A DNA stretch of 43,233 nucleotides. It comes from DATFWC01 sp045801465 (GTDB lineage: Bacteria; Pseudomonadota; Alphaproteobacteria; Rhizobiales; Xanthobacteraceae). Positions 1 to 6,681 of this stretch are shown piece by piece. The notes beneath the pieces are model-generated. The model saw nothing but the letters and a program-made list of their open reading frames with translations. It was not told the DNA's origin and made no database searches. The first letter of the stretch is position 1; the number at the start of each line of letters is the position of its first letter. The stretch lies in NCBI GenBank assembly GCA_045801465.1, contig JBJMSU010000239.1, positions 1 through 43,233 on the forward strand, given 5' to 3'. The position numbers were made by a program, and so were the translations under genes.

Positions 1-73
1 GTCGGGCAAAACGAATGGCAATATCGCCCTGACTTTCAAGGCCGAGGAACACCTCAATCTCGCCCGCGCCTGA
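1..73 (+). CDS. HicB-type antitoxin, C-terminal end only (partial)
   Basis: The window opens inside a reading frame (first full codon at base 2) that gives 23 residues ending in HLNLARA and a TGA at 71-73. The TGA overlaps the ATG of the HicA-like toxin by one base, which is the usual antitoxin-to-toxin coupling for this type II system. The identity is inferred almost wholly from that position; the visible tail is too short to assign by itself. If right, it is the DNA-binding or toxin-neutralising partner of the next gene. The rest of the gene lies outside the window. Confidence 0.55.
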   Translation, partial: SGKTNGNIALTFKAEEHLNLARA

Positions 74-267
74 TGGCAGATCTCTATCGCGAGCTGGTCG
101 CGATCCTTCGCGCAAATGGCTGTTACCTGGTTCGCCCTGGAAAGGGCAGCCATGAAATTTGGTACAGTCCGATCAATCAACGCCCCGTGACGGTGCCGCG
201 CTCAATCAAATCGCGCCACACCGCCAATGATGTGCTCAAATCAGCCGGCCTGCCGAAAGCTTTCTGA
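73..267 (+). CDS. hicA: HicA-type toxin (mRNA interferase)
   Basis: This encodes 64 residues, the usual size for HicA toxins, which are small double-stranded-RNA-binding-fold ribonucleases that cleave mRNA in the cytoplasm. The family hallmark is visible: a central GKGSHEIWY segment (about residues 23-31) carrying the catalytic histidine, preceded by an LRANGCYLVR strand and followed by the VTVPRS strand. A C-terminal helix (SAGLPKAF) is also typical. It overlaps the upstream partial reading frame by one base and ends two bases before dapE, so it may be cotranscribed with dapE. Antitoxin-first order is the reverse of E. coli hicAB. Confidence in the family is high; activity is inferred. Confidence 0.88.
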   Translation: MADLYRELVAILRANGCYLVRPGKGSHEIWYSPINQRPVTVPRSIKSRHTANDVLKSAGLPKAF

Positions 268-269
268 TC

Positions 270-1424
270 ATGCCAGCCGATCCCGTCGCCATTGCCCGCG
301 ATCTCATCCGCTGTCCCTCGGTCACGCCGGCGGAGGGCGGCGCGCTCGCGTATCTTGAACGCCTATTGAAGGCTGCCGGATTCACCGTGCATCGGCCGGT
401 CTTCCACCAGCCTGGCACGGCCGACGTCGAGAACCTCTACGCCCGGATCGGCACCGCATCGCCGCACCTTGTCTTCGCCGGGCACACCGACGTGGTGCCG
501 CCGGGCGATGAAGCAGCATGGCGCCATGGGCCGTTCGCCGGTGAAATCGCCGAAGGCGTGCTCTATGGCCGCGGTGCCGTCGACATGAAGGGAGGCGTGG
601 CCTGCTTCCTCGCGGCCGCGCTCGACCATCTCGCCGCCAACGGCGGCCGGCCGAAAGGGTCGCTCTCGTTCCTGATCACCGGTGACGAGGAGGATGTTGC
701 CGTCAATGGCACCGTGAAGCTCCTCAAATGGGCGGCCGAGCGCGGCGAGAGATTCGACAATTGCGTTCTCGGCGAGCCGACCAATCCGCAGATGCTCGGC
801 GACGCCATCAAGGTGGGCCGCCGCGGTTCGCTCAACGGCGTGCTCGTGGTCACCGGCAAGCAGGGGCACGTCGCCTATCCACAGCTCGCCGAAAACCCCG
901 TCCGTGGCCTGGTCCAGTTGATGAGCGCTCTCATGGCCGAGCCGCTCGACCGCGGCAGCGCGCAGTTCGATCCCTCGAACCTCGAGTTCACCTCGATCGA
1001 TATCGGCAACCGCACCGTCAACCTGATCCCGGCCGAAGCGCGCGCGCGGTTCAACATCCGCTTCAACGATCACCACACGCAGGAATCCTTGAAGGCGTTA
1101 ATCGAACAGCGCGCCGGCGCGGCTGCCCACGGCGTGCGCTGGCGGATCGATTGGGAGCCTTCTAACGCCGATGCGTTCCTGACGCAGCCCGGTCCGTTCA
1201 TCGATCTCGTCGCTGAGGCGGTGGCCGAGATCGCCGGACGCAAGCCGCAGCTTTCCACCTCCGGCGGCACCTCCGACGCCCGCTTTATCAAGGATTATTG
1301 TCCCGTCATCGAGTTCGGGCTGGTCGGCGCCACGATGCACCAGGTCGACGAGCGCATCGCGGTCGCAGACCTGATCAAGCTGACCGCCATCTATCGCCGC
1401 ATTCTCGATCGCTATCTCGCGTGA
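270..1424 (+). CDS. dapE: Succinyl-diaminopimelate desuccinylase
   Basis: DapE removes succinate from N-succinyl-LL-2,6-diaminopimelate in the succinylase branch of lysine and meso-diaminopimelate synthesis, supplying peptidoglycan precursors in the cytoplasm. It has 384 residues, close to the usual family length. The M20 di-zinc peptidase residues are visible: H72 in the GHTDVVPPGD motif, bridging D105 in GRGAVDMKGG, the E140-E141 pair in GDEED, E169 in GEPTNP, and H357 in HQVDE. The ATG at 270 follows the HicA stop by two bases. It faces truA, and the 119-base gap holds two palindromes that could end transcription from both sides. It belongs to the def/fmt/truA/dapE neighbourhood common in Hyphomicrobiales. 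Confidence 0.96.
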   Translation: MPADPVAIARDLIRCPSVTPAEGGALAYLERLLKAAGFTVHRPVFHQPGTADVENLYARIGTASPHLVFAGHTDVVPPGDEAAWRHGPFAGEIAEGVLYGRGAVDMKGGVACFLAAALDHLAANGGRPKGSLSFLITGDEEDVAVNGTVKLLKWAAERGERFDNCVLGEPTNPQMLGDAIKVGRRGSLNGVLVVTGKQGHVAYPQLAENPVRGLVQLMSALMAEPLDRGSAQFDPSNLEFTSIDIGNRTVNLIPAEARARFNIRFNDHHTQESLKALIEQRAGAAAHGVRWRIDWEPSNADAFLTQPGPFIDLVAEAVAEIAGRKPQLSTSGGTSDARFIKDYCPVIEFGLVGATMHQVDERIAVADLIKLTAIYRRILDRYLA

Positions 1425-1444
1425 GCCGCCTGTCCTCGCGCTTA

Positions 1445-1493
1445 GAGCATGATCCCGAAAAGTGGATACCGGTTTTCGGAAAAGATCATGCTC
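1445..1493. repeat. 49-base palindromic repeat (GAGCATGATC type)
   Basis: A long imperfect inverted repeat: GAGCATGATC at the left end is matched by GATCATGCTC at the right end, and the centre (AAAGTGGATACCGGTTTTC) extends the pairing. The same design with altered bases occurs at 38541-38587, and a half copy is at 36924-36945. Palindromes of this type are dispersed between genes in many Hyphomicrobiales genomes. Lying between convergent dapE and truA, it could work as a bidirectional terminator, although no U-tract follows. Confidence 0.8.
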
Positions 1494-1503
1494 CACCAAT
1501 AAG

Positions 1504-1546
1504 CTAGAGCGCGATGACGATTCGAAGAAAAGTCATCGCGCTCTAG
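1504..1546. repeat. 43-base CTAG-bounded hairpin over the truA stop
   Basis: A perfect 15-base inverted repeat, CTAGAGCGCGATGAC and its complement, flanks a 13-base A-rich loop. The right-hand CTAG provides the TAG stop codon of truA (1543-1545, minus strand). The hairpin is strong enough to act as a terminator or 3'-end stabiliser for the convergent dapE and truA transcripts. CTAG ends are also seen in the larger composite repeats at 2911, 35718 and 38374. Confidence 0.8.
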
Positions 1547-2280
1547 TAATCCACCGAGACCAGATAAAGGCCGTCCGGCGGCGCCACCGGGCCGCACAGA
1601 CCGCGGTTGCGCGCGGCCAAGGCTGAGGAGAGATCCCGTGCGGTCCATTTGCCGTCGCCGACCAGCACCAGCGAGCCGACCATCGAGCGCACCTGATGGT
1701 GCAGGAATGAACGGGCTGCGGCATGGATCCGGACCTCCTCGCCCAAACGCTCGACGGCGAGCCGGTCGAGGGTCTTGACCGGGGATTTCGCCTGGCATTC
1801 GGCGGCGCGGAACGTGGTGAAGTCGTGCCGGCCGATGAGGGTCTGGGCCGCCGCATGCATCGCCGGGACATCGAGCGGGCGCGCGACGCGCCAAGCACGA
1901 TGGCGGTCGAGGGCCAGATCGGCGCGGCGATTGACGATGCGATAGAGATAATGGCGCTGCGTGGCGGAAAAGCGCGCGTCAAAGCCGTCCGGCACCCGTT
2001 CGGCCGCGAGCACGGCGATGGGATGCGGGCGAAGATGCGCCGTCAGCGCGTCGCGCACCGTGTCCGTGTCCCAGTCCTTGGCAAGGTCGACATGCGCCAC
2101 TTGGCCCAGCGCATGGACGCCGGCATCGGTACGGCCGGCACCTTGGATGAGGACCCGCTCGCCGGCAAAGGCCGCGACCGCCTCGGCGAGCAATCCTTGA
2201 ACCGACAGGCCGCCGGCCTGGCTCTGCCATCCGACGAACGGTGTTCCGTCATATTCCACCAGTAGCTTGTATCGCGGCAT
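1543..2280 (-). CDS. truA: tRNA pseudouridine(38-40) synthase TruA
   Basis: TruA converts uridines 38, 39 and 40 of the tRNA anticodon stem to pseudouridine. It has 245 residues, the normal length. The sequence opens with RYKLLVEYDGTPFVGWQ, typical of the family, and the catalytic aspartate is D52 in the GAGRTDAGVHALGQ motif. The downstream RHDFTTFRA and FLHHQVRSMVG segments are also diagnostic. The stop codon lies in the end of a CTAG-bounded hairpin. fmt lies upstream on the same strand, but a plus-strand PNPOx-family gene and a large repeat separate the two, so here truA probably has its own promoter rather than sharing one with fmt. Confidence 0.96.
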   Translation of the reverse strand: MPRYKLLVEYDGTPFVGWQSQAGGLSVQGLLAEAVAAFAGERVLIQGAGRTDAGVHALGQVAHVDLAKDWDTDTVRDALTAHLRPHPIAVLAAERVPDGFDARFSATQRHYLYRIVNRRADLALDRHRAWRVARPLDVPAMHAAAQTLIGRHDFTTFRAAECQAKSPVKTLDRLAVERLGEEVRIHAAARSFLHHQVRSMVGSLVLVGDGKWTARDLSSALAARNRGLCGPVAPPDGLYLVSVDY

Positions 2281-2350
2281 AGGGTCTCACGCTGGACGAA
2301 ATCGCTCAAACGCGGGATACAATGTACCCAAATTGGCTGTCGGAGCGCCT

Positions 2351-2914
2351 ATGAAACGTGCGTTCAGAGACCTGATCATCGCTCTGCTCGACGATCATCG
2401 CATCCTGAGCATCGCCACCAACCGGCCGGACGGCTGGCCGCAGGCCACCGTCGTCTCCTACTGCAACGACGGCTTCGTGATTTATTTCTTCAGCGATCGC
2501 GACGGGCAGAAGGTCCACAATATCACTCACGACCCGCGGGTCTCTGTTGCGATCGCCAAGGACACTCACCGGCCGCTGGATATCAAAGGTCTCTCGCTCG
2601 CCGGCCGCGCCGTCGTGGTCGATGACAAGTCGGAAGTCGATCACGCTCACGGGCTGCTGCTCGCCCGCTTTCCCGAGTACCGCGTGCTGCCGAAGCCCAA
2701 TCGACACGAGATCGCGCTGGTCCGGGTTACGCCCGAGATCGTATCGGTGGTCGATTATGCCAAGGGCTACGGTCATTCCGACCTCATGCGCGTCACCGAG
2801 GACGATCTCGCCGAGTTCGTCGAACGCCGCCGTCACCATTGGGCCGGCGAGCAGCACGCGCAGCGCGGGGCCGAGCCGGTGTCCGCACCAAGGGCCGGGA
2901 AGGCGCGGGGCTAG
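2351..2914 (+). CDS. Pyridoxamine 5'-phosphate oxidase-family (split-barrel flavin) protein
   Basis: This encodes 187 residues from the ATG at 2351. The frame stays open upstream, but the first 28 codons look non-coding and the residues after this ATG match the family. The pattern LLDDHRILSIATNRPDGWPQATVVSY, then a GFVIYFFSDRDGQKVHNI strand-helix and an RVSVAI strand, is that of small FMN- or F420-binding split-barrel proteins. The substrate is unknown; true PdxH activity is not implied. The last 30 residues are charged and low in complexity. The TAG stop is formed by the CTAG end of the composite repeat that begins at 2911. It sits between fmt and truA in opposite orientation, which suggests it was inserted into that group. 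Confidence 0.8.
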   Translation: MKRAFRDLIIALLDDHRILSIATNRPDGWPQATVVSYCNDGFVIYFFSDRDGQKVHNITHDPRVSVAIAKDTHRPLDIKGLSLAGRAVVVDDKSEVDHAHGLLLARFPEYRVLPKPNRHEIALVRVTPEIVSVVDYAKGYGHSDLMRVTEDDLAEFVERRRHHWAGEQHAQRGAEPVSAPRAGKARG

Positions 2915-3067
2915 TGCCCCGCTTCCGAAGTTCGTGATACATGGCGGCCCCTCTGACACGAACTTCGGAAGCAAAGGGGCACTCGCAAGTCTATGATCGT
3001 AGTGCCGCTTTCCGATTTGCACGAGTTTGCGGCAGGCGGTATAGGAACTTCAAATCGGCGGCACTAG
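2911..3067. repeat. Composite two-hairpin repeat, copy 1
   Basis: Hairpin A (2911-2983) pairs TAGTGCCCCGCTTCCGAAG with its complement near 2957-2983. Hairpin B (3000-3067) pairs TAGTGCCGC and CGATTTG with CAAATCGGCGGCACTA. A 16-base linker containing AAGTCTATG joins them. Both outer ends are CTAG. Two more copies, in the opposite orientation, are at 35718-35879 and 38374-38540. The left CTAG supplies the stop codon of the PNPOx-family gene, and the right end is 13 bases from the fmt stop codon, so it lies between two convergent genes. No open reading frame of note is inside. It may be a non-autonomous mobile element or a REP-like regulatory repeat. Confidence 0.85.
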
Positions 3068-3079
3068 CAAACCCCCCGT

Positions 3080-4000
3080 TCATGACAATCGTGTTCCCGG
3101 CGCGAGCGGCGTGCCGCGCAGGAATTCCTCCGGCTGCATGGGCTGCCGGCCGGCGCGCTGCACCTCAAGCAGGCGCACCGCGCCCTCGCTGCACGCGATG
3201 GTGAGGCGATCATCGAGGACGGTGCCGGGCGCGGCCAAGCCCGCGCCGCGGGTCGTGCGCAAGGCCTTCACCCGGGTGCCGGCAATCTCAAACCAGGCGC
3301 CGGGAACCGGCGACAAGCCGCGGCAGTGATCGTGCACCTGCTTCCACGGCTTCGACCAGTCGATCCTGGTCTCGTCCTTCTCGATTTTCGTTGCATAGGT
3401 GATCCCCGTATCGGGCTGCGGCGTCAGGATCAGCGAGCCGCGCTCCAACGCTGCGAGCGCGCGCAGCATCAGGTCGGCGCCGAGCGGGGCGAGCACGTCA
3501 TGCAACTCTCCGGCCGTCATGTCGGCGCCAATGGCGACGTGCTCGGCCAGCGCGATCGGGCCGGTGTCCAGGCCCTCATCCATTTTCATCACCATCACGC
3601 CGGTTTCAGTGTCGCCCGCCATGACGGCACGGTTGATCGGCGCGGCGCCGCGCCAACGCGGCAGCAGCGAGGCATGCAGGTTGAAGCAGCCGTGCGACAC
3701 GCCGGCCAGGATCGGCAGCGGCAGGATTAACCCGAACGCCACCACGACCGCGGCATCGGCGCCGTGCGACCGGAACGCCGCGTGCGCCTCGTCGCTGCGC
3801 AGGGTCTTCGGCGTCAGCACCGATAAGCCGAGCCGGCGCGCTTCGCGCTCGATCGGGCTCGGCGTCAGCTCCATGCCGCGCCCGGCTGGTTTCGGCGCGC
3901 GCGTATAGACGGCGACGATCTCGTGCCCGCCCGACACGATCGCGCTCAAGGTCGGCACCGCGAATTCGGGCGTGCCCATGAAGACGAGGCGGAGCGGCAT
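3080..4000 (-). CDS. fmt: Methionyl-tRNA formyltransferase
   Basis: Fmt transfers a formyl group from 10-formyl-tetrahydrofolate to Met-tRNA(fMet) for translation initiation. It has 306 residues, the normal length. The N-terminal Rossmann strand LVFMGTPEFAVPTL, the catalytic N107, H109 and D145 (in FNLHASLLPRWRGAAP and DEGLDTG), and the C-terminal OB-fold that contacts tRNA are visible. It functions with peptide deformylase, whose gene lies about 830 bases upstream on the same strand, but a toxin-antitoxin pair now separates the two. The gene ends 13 bases from the composite repeat. Confidence 0.97.
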   Translation of the reverse strand: MPLRLVFMGTPEFAVPTLSAIVSGGHEIVAVYTRAPKPAGRGMELTPSPIEREARRLGLSVLTPKTLRSDEAHAAFRSHGADAAVVVAFGLILPLPILAGVSHGCFNLHASLLPRWRGAAPINRAVMAGDTETGVMVMKMDEGLDTGPIALAEHVAIGADMTAGELHDVLAPLGADLMLRALAALERGSLILTPQPDTGITYATKIEKDETRIDWSKPWKQVHDHCRGLSPVPGAWFEIAGTRVKALRTTRGAGLAAPGTVLDDRLTIACSEGAVRLLEVQRAGRQPMQPEEFLRGTPLAPGTRLS

Positions 4001-4021
4001 GACCGTCGTGTGCAGCCCAAA

Positions 4022-4453
4022 TCAGGAATTCGGCGTGACTTCAAACGGATTGATCAAATCGAGCCCGAGATCGCTGAAGTGCCCGATGTCGCGCGTCGCC
4101 AGCGGTGCGCGTTGCGCCAGCGCGATCGCGGCGATCAAGGCATCCATTTGCTCAATACGCCGCCCCATCCGCTCGCGTGTTGCGGCGATACGTCCGTAGG
4201 CCGCGCTCGCCGCGATGTCGAGCGGCAGGATGCGGCCGCGAAAATAGCTGTTCTCGATTCGATCGATTGCGGCTTGCAGGTTGGTTCGTCTGCGGCCCGG
4301 GGCCAGCCTTTCAACGCCGAACCGCAACTCCGCGAGCACCGGCGTGCACAGATACAGCTCGTGCGCGGATTGCGCGTCGATCCACGCCACGACGATTGTG
4401 CTCGGCTGCGGTCGTAAATTCTCGGACACGACATTGGTGTCGAGCAGAATCAT
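4022..4453 (-). CDS. PIN-domain toxin of a FitAB/VapBC-type system
   Basis: This 143-residue PIN-domain protein is a probable Mg-dependent ribonuclease toxin. The acidic metal-binding residues are present: D5 in ILLDTNVVSE, E42 in LAELRFGV, D104 in MDALIAAIA and D122 in TRDIGHF. The TNVVSE opening and the spacing resemble FitB more than classical VapC. It overlaps the antitoxin gene by four bases (ATGA), so the two are translationally coupled with the antitoxin first. The pair is inserted between def and fmt, which are usually adjacent. Target RNA cannot be told from sequence. Confidence 0.92.
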   Translation of the reverse strand: MILLDTNVVSENLRPQPSTIVVAWIDAQSAHELYLCTPVLAELRFGVERLAPGRRRTNLQAAIDRIENSYFRGRILPLDIAASAAYGRIAATRERMGRRIEQMDALIAAIALAQRAPLATRDIGHFSDLGLDLINPFEVTPNS

Positions 4454-4695
4454 TCGAAATCCGGCGGACGGCTGATCTCTTCGGGAACCTCGAAAACATA
4501 TTCGTCGCTGCGATCCTCCGCAGCGAGGAGCTGGCTCATCAGCGTGCCGAGTTTGCGACTGTCGGCTCCGGCAGCGAGCGCACGCTGAATCAACACCTTT
4601 GCCTCGCCCGAGAGACTGCGATTGTTCCGCCTCGCGCTGTCCTCGAGCTGGCGCTTGAGCTGAGGTTCGATGCCGCGGATCAACAGGTCTGCCAT
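4450..4695 (-). CDS. FitA-like ribbon-helix-helix antitoxin
   Basis: This encodes 81 residues starting MADLLIRGIEP. An N-terminal ribbon-helix-helix domain (about residues 1-42: a short strand, then LKRQLEDSARRNNRSLSGEA) would dimerise and bind the operator. An acidic C-terminal tail (VFEVPEEISRPPDFE) would wrap the PIN toxin, as known for FitA. It is the first gene of a two-gene operon with the PIN toxin. A double GATATC palindrome lies 8 to 22 bases upstream of the start and is the likely autoregulatory operator. Family assignment is firm; the symbol is withheld because fitA and vapB names are used loosely. Confidence 0.9.
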   Translation of the reverse strand: MADLLIRGIEPQLKRQLEDSARRNNRSLSGEAKVLIQRALAAGADSRKLGTLMSQLLAAEDRSDEYVFEVPEEISRPPDFE

Positions 4696-4700
4696 GATTT

Positions 4701-4719
4701 TAGATATCTATGATATCAA
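4701..4719 (-). promoter_or_regulatory. Probable autoregulatory operator of the toxin-antitoxin operon
   Basis: Two GATATC palindromes (4703-4708 and 4712-4717) are separated by three bases within a near-symmetrical block directly upstream of the antitoxin ATG. FitA/VapB antitoxins are known to repress their own promoters through such inverted repeats. The position overlaps where the -10 region or ribosome binding site should be. Binding itself is inferred. Confidence 0.55.
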
Positions 4720-4834
4720 AGCTCCCGGGTCAATGACCGATCTCGATTTGTGTCCGACGGCGTAAATACAATTAAACTAACTGTTTCAATTGGATAGAGG
4801 CTACAAATGCCGGCAAACGCGGTTGCAGCCCGCC

Positions 4835-5350
4835 TTACTCCTCCGCCCGCTTCGCCGCCTTGGTGAATTTTTTGATGATGCGGTCGCGCTTGAGCTTGGA
4901 CAGGTGATCGATGAACAGCCTGCCGTTGAGGTGGTCGATCTCGTGCTGCAGGCAGGTGGCGAGCAGCCCGTTGGCGTCGACTTCGTGAACGGCACCTTCG
5001 AGGTCGGTGAAGCGGACCTTCACCTGCGCCGGACGCTCGACCTCTTCGTACACCTCGGGGATCGACAGACAGCCCTCTTCATAGGTCCCGCGCTCCTCCG
5101 AGCTCCACAGGATTTCCGGGTTGATCACGACCTGCGGCTTCTTCGACTCGTCCTTCTTGCCGAGATCGAGGGTGACGACGCGCTGTGGAATCCCGACCTG
5201 GATCGCCGCCAGGCCGATGCCGGGTGCCGCATACATGGTCTGAAACATGTCGGCGACGAGGCTGCGGACCTCGTCGTCGATCTCGTTGACCGGTTTGGAT
5301 ACGAGCCGCAGGCGGGGGTCCGGCAGCTTGATGATCTCGCGCGGCGCCAT
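4835..5350 (-). CDS. def: Peptide deformylase
   Basis: Def removes the N-formyl group from nascent proteins and is the counterpart of Fmt. It has 171 residues from the ATG at 5350 (MAPREIIKLPDPRL), the typical start; a longer upstream frame exists but adds atypical residues. The three conserved motifs are present: GIGLAAIQVG (residues 44-53), EGCLSIP with metal ligand C94, and QHEIDHLNG with H136, catalytic E137 and H140. The gene is divergent from rmuC across a 125-base gap. Between it and fmt lie the FitAB-like pair and about 115 bases of AT-rich sequence. Confidence 0.97.
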   Translation of the reverse strand: MAPREIIKLPDPRLRLVSKPVNEIDDEVRSLVADMFQTMYAAPGIGLAAIQVGIPQRVVTLDLGKKDESKKPQVVINPEILWSSEERGTYEEGCLSIPEVYEEVERPAQVKVRFTDLEGAVHEVDANGLLATCLQHEIDHLNGRLFIDHLSKLKRDRIIKKFTKAAKRAEE

Positions 5351-5475
5351 GTGCCGCGATGTAAGCGGAAGGCGGAATACGGTCAATGTGGCTGCTGGCA
5401 CCGACTTCGCGCCTCGCCCTGTGCGCTTCGTTCTCTCTTCGTTCGCTTCGATCTGCGAATCAGTTACAAGGGCGA

Positions 5476-6669
5476 ATGGTCGAAACCCTCTTCATTGTCA
5501 GCGACGTCGCCGTCACCGTTGGGCAAGCGCTCATTGCGCTGGCGACGCTTGCGCTCATCCTGCTGGTGGTGGTCGCTGTGAAGCTCGGTCGCGCCGCGCG
5601 TGAGCGCAGGAGCGAGGCGGCGGCCGAAGCGGTGCGCTCCGAGCAGATCGAGCAACGCATGGCGTCCTTGGCCCGGATCCAGGCCGAGACAGTCGGGCGT
5701 CTGCACAGCATGGGCGAGACGTTCAGTGGGCGCCAAGCCGAGCTCGGCCGGGTTGTCAACGAGCGGCTCGACGCCGTGACCCATCGCCTCGGCCAGTCGA
5801 TGGAAGCGACCACGCGCCATACCGTCGAAAGCCTGCGTCATCTGCACGAACGGCTGGCCGTCATCGACAACGCCCAGAAGAATTTGACCGAGCTGTCCGC
5901 GCAGGTGACCTCGTTGCGCGAGGTGCTGGCCAACAAGCAGGCGCGCGGCGCCTTCGGCCAAGCGCGCATGGAAGCGATCGTGCGCGACGGGCTGCCGAAG
6001 GGCGCGTACGAGTTCCAGTTCACCCTGTCGAACCGCACGCGGCCCGATTGCGTGGTATTCTTACCGGTCGACCAGCGCCCGCTGGTGATCGACGCCAAGT
6101 TTCCGCTCGAGGCGGTCACCGCATTCCGCGAGGGCAAGACCGACGAGGCCAAAAAGCAGGCGGCTCAGCGCCTGCGGCAGGACGTGCTGAAGCACATCAC
6201 CGACATCGCCGAGCGTTACCTCATTCCCGGCGAGACCCAGGAGCTCGCCTTGATGTTCGTGCCGTCGGAATCGGTCTATGCCGAGCTGCACGACGGCTTC
6301 GACGACCTCATTCAAAAAGCTTACCGGGCGCAGGTCGTGCTGGTCTCGCCCTCGCTGCTCATGCTCGCCATTCAGGTCATGCAACAGATCTGCAAGGACG
6401 CGCGCATGCGCGAGGCCGCTCACGAGATCCGCACGGAGGTCGGGCATCTGGTCGGCGATCTTGATCGTCTGCGCGAGCGCGTGCTCAAGCTCCAGCAGCA
6501 TTTCGGCCAAGCCAACGACGACGTGGCGCAAATCCTGATCTCGGCCGACAAGATCACCAAACGCGGCGGGCGCATAGAGGCGCTGGAGTTCGACGCCGAG
6601 GAGACGCCGCGCGAGGCGAGGCTCGTCATGCCGACGCCCATCGGTCCCAAAATCGACGCAGCGGAGTGA
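5476..6669 (+). CDS. rmuC: DNA recombination protein RmuC
   Basis: This encodes 397 residues from the ATG at 5476, which has an AAGGG ribosome-binding sequence a few bases upstream; the frame before it does not look coding. One N-terminal membrane segment (about residues 13-35) is followed by a long coiled coil (about 40-165) and the RmuC nuclease-like domain with DCVVFLPVDQRPLVIDAKFP, which contains a PD-(D/E)xK-type core. RmuC limits recombination at inverted repeats in E. coli. It lies divergent from def and 12 bases ahead of the ampG-like gene, with which it may be cotranscribed. Confidence 0.93.
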   Translation: MVETLFIVSDVAVTVGQALIALATLALILLVVVAVKLGRAARERRSEAAAEAVRSEQIEQRMASLARIQAETVGRLHSMGETFSGRQAELGRVVNERLDAVTHRLGQSMEATTRHTVESLRHLHERLAVIDNAQKNLTELSAQVTSLREVLANKQARGAFGQARMEAIVRDGLPKGAYEFQFTLSNRTRPDCVVFLPVDQRPLVIDAKFPLEAVTAFREGKTDEAKKQAAQRLRQDVLKHITDIAERYLIPGETQELALMFVPSESVYAELHDGFDDLIQKAYRAQVVLVSPSLLMLAIQVMQQICKDARMREAAHEIRTEVGHLVGDLDRLRERVLKLQQHFGQANDDVAQILISADKITKRGGRIEALEFDAEETPREARLVMPTPIGPKIDAAE

Positions 6670-6681
6670 TATATCTCCCGC

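Noticed and set aside
1445..1546. Adjacent palindromes considered as a CRISPR array
   Set aside because: The two repeats differ in sequence, each is a hairpin in itself, and there is no series of equal spacers or any cas gene in the window.
2267..2350. Upstream in-frame start for the PNPOx-family gene
   Set aside because: The extra 28 residues do not resemble the family and lie over the truA promoter side; the ATG at 2351 fits better.
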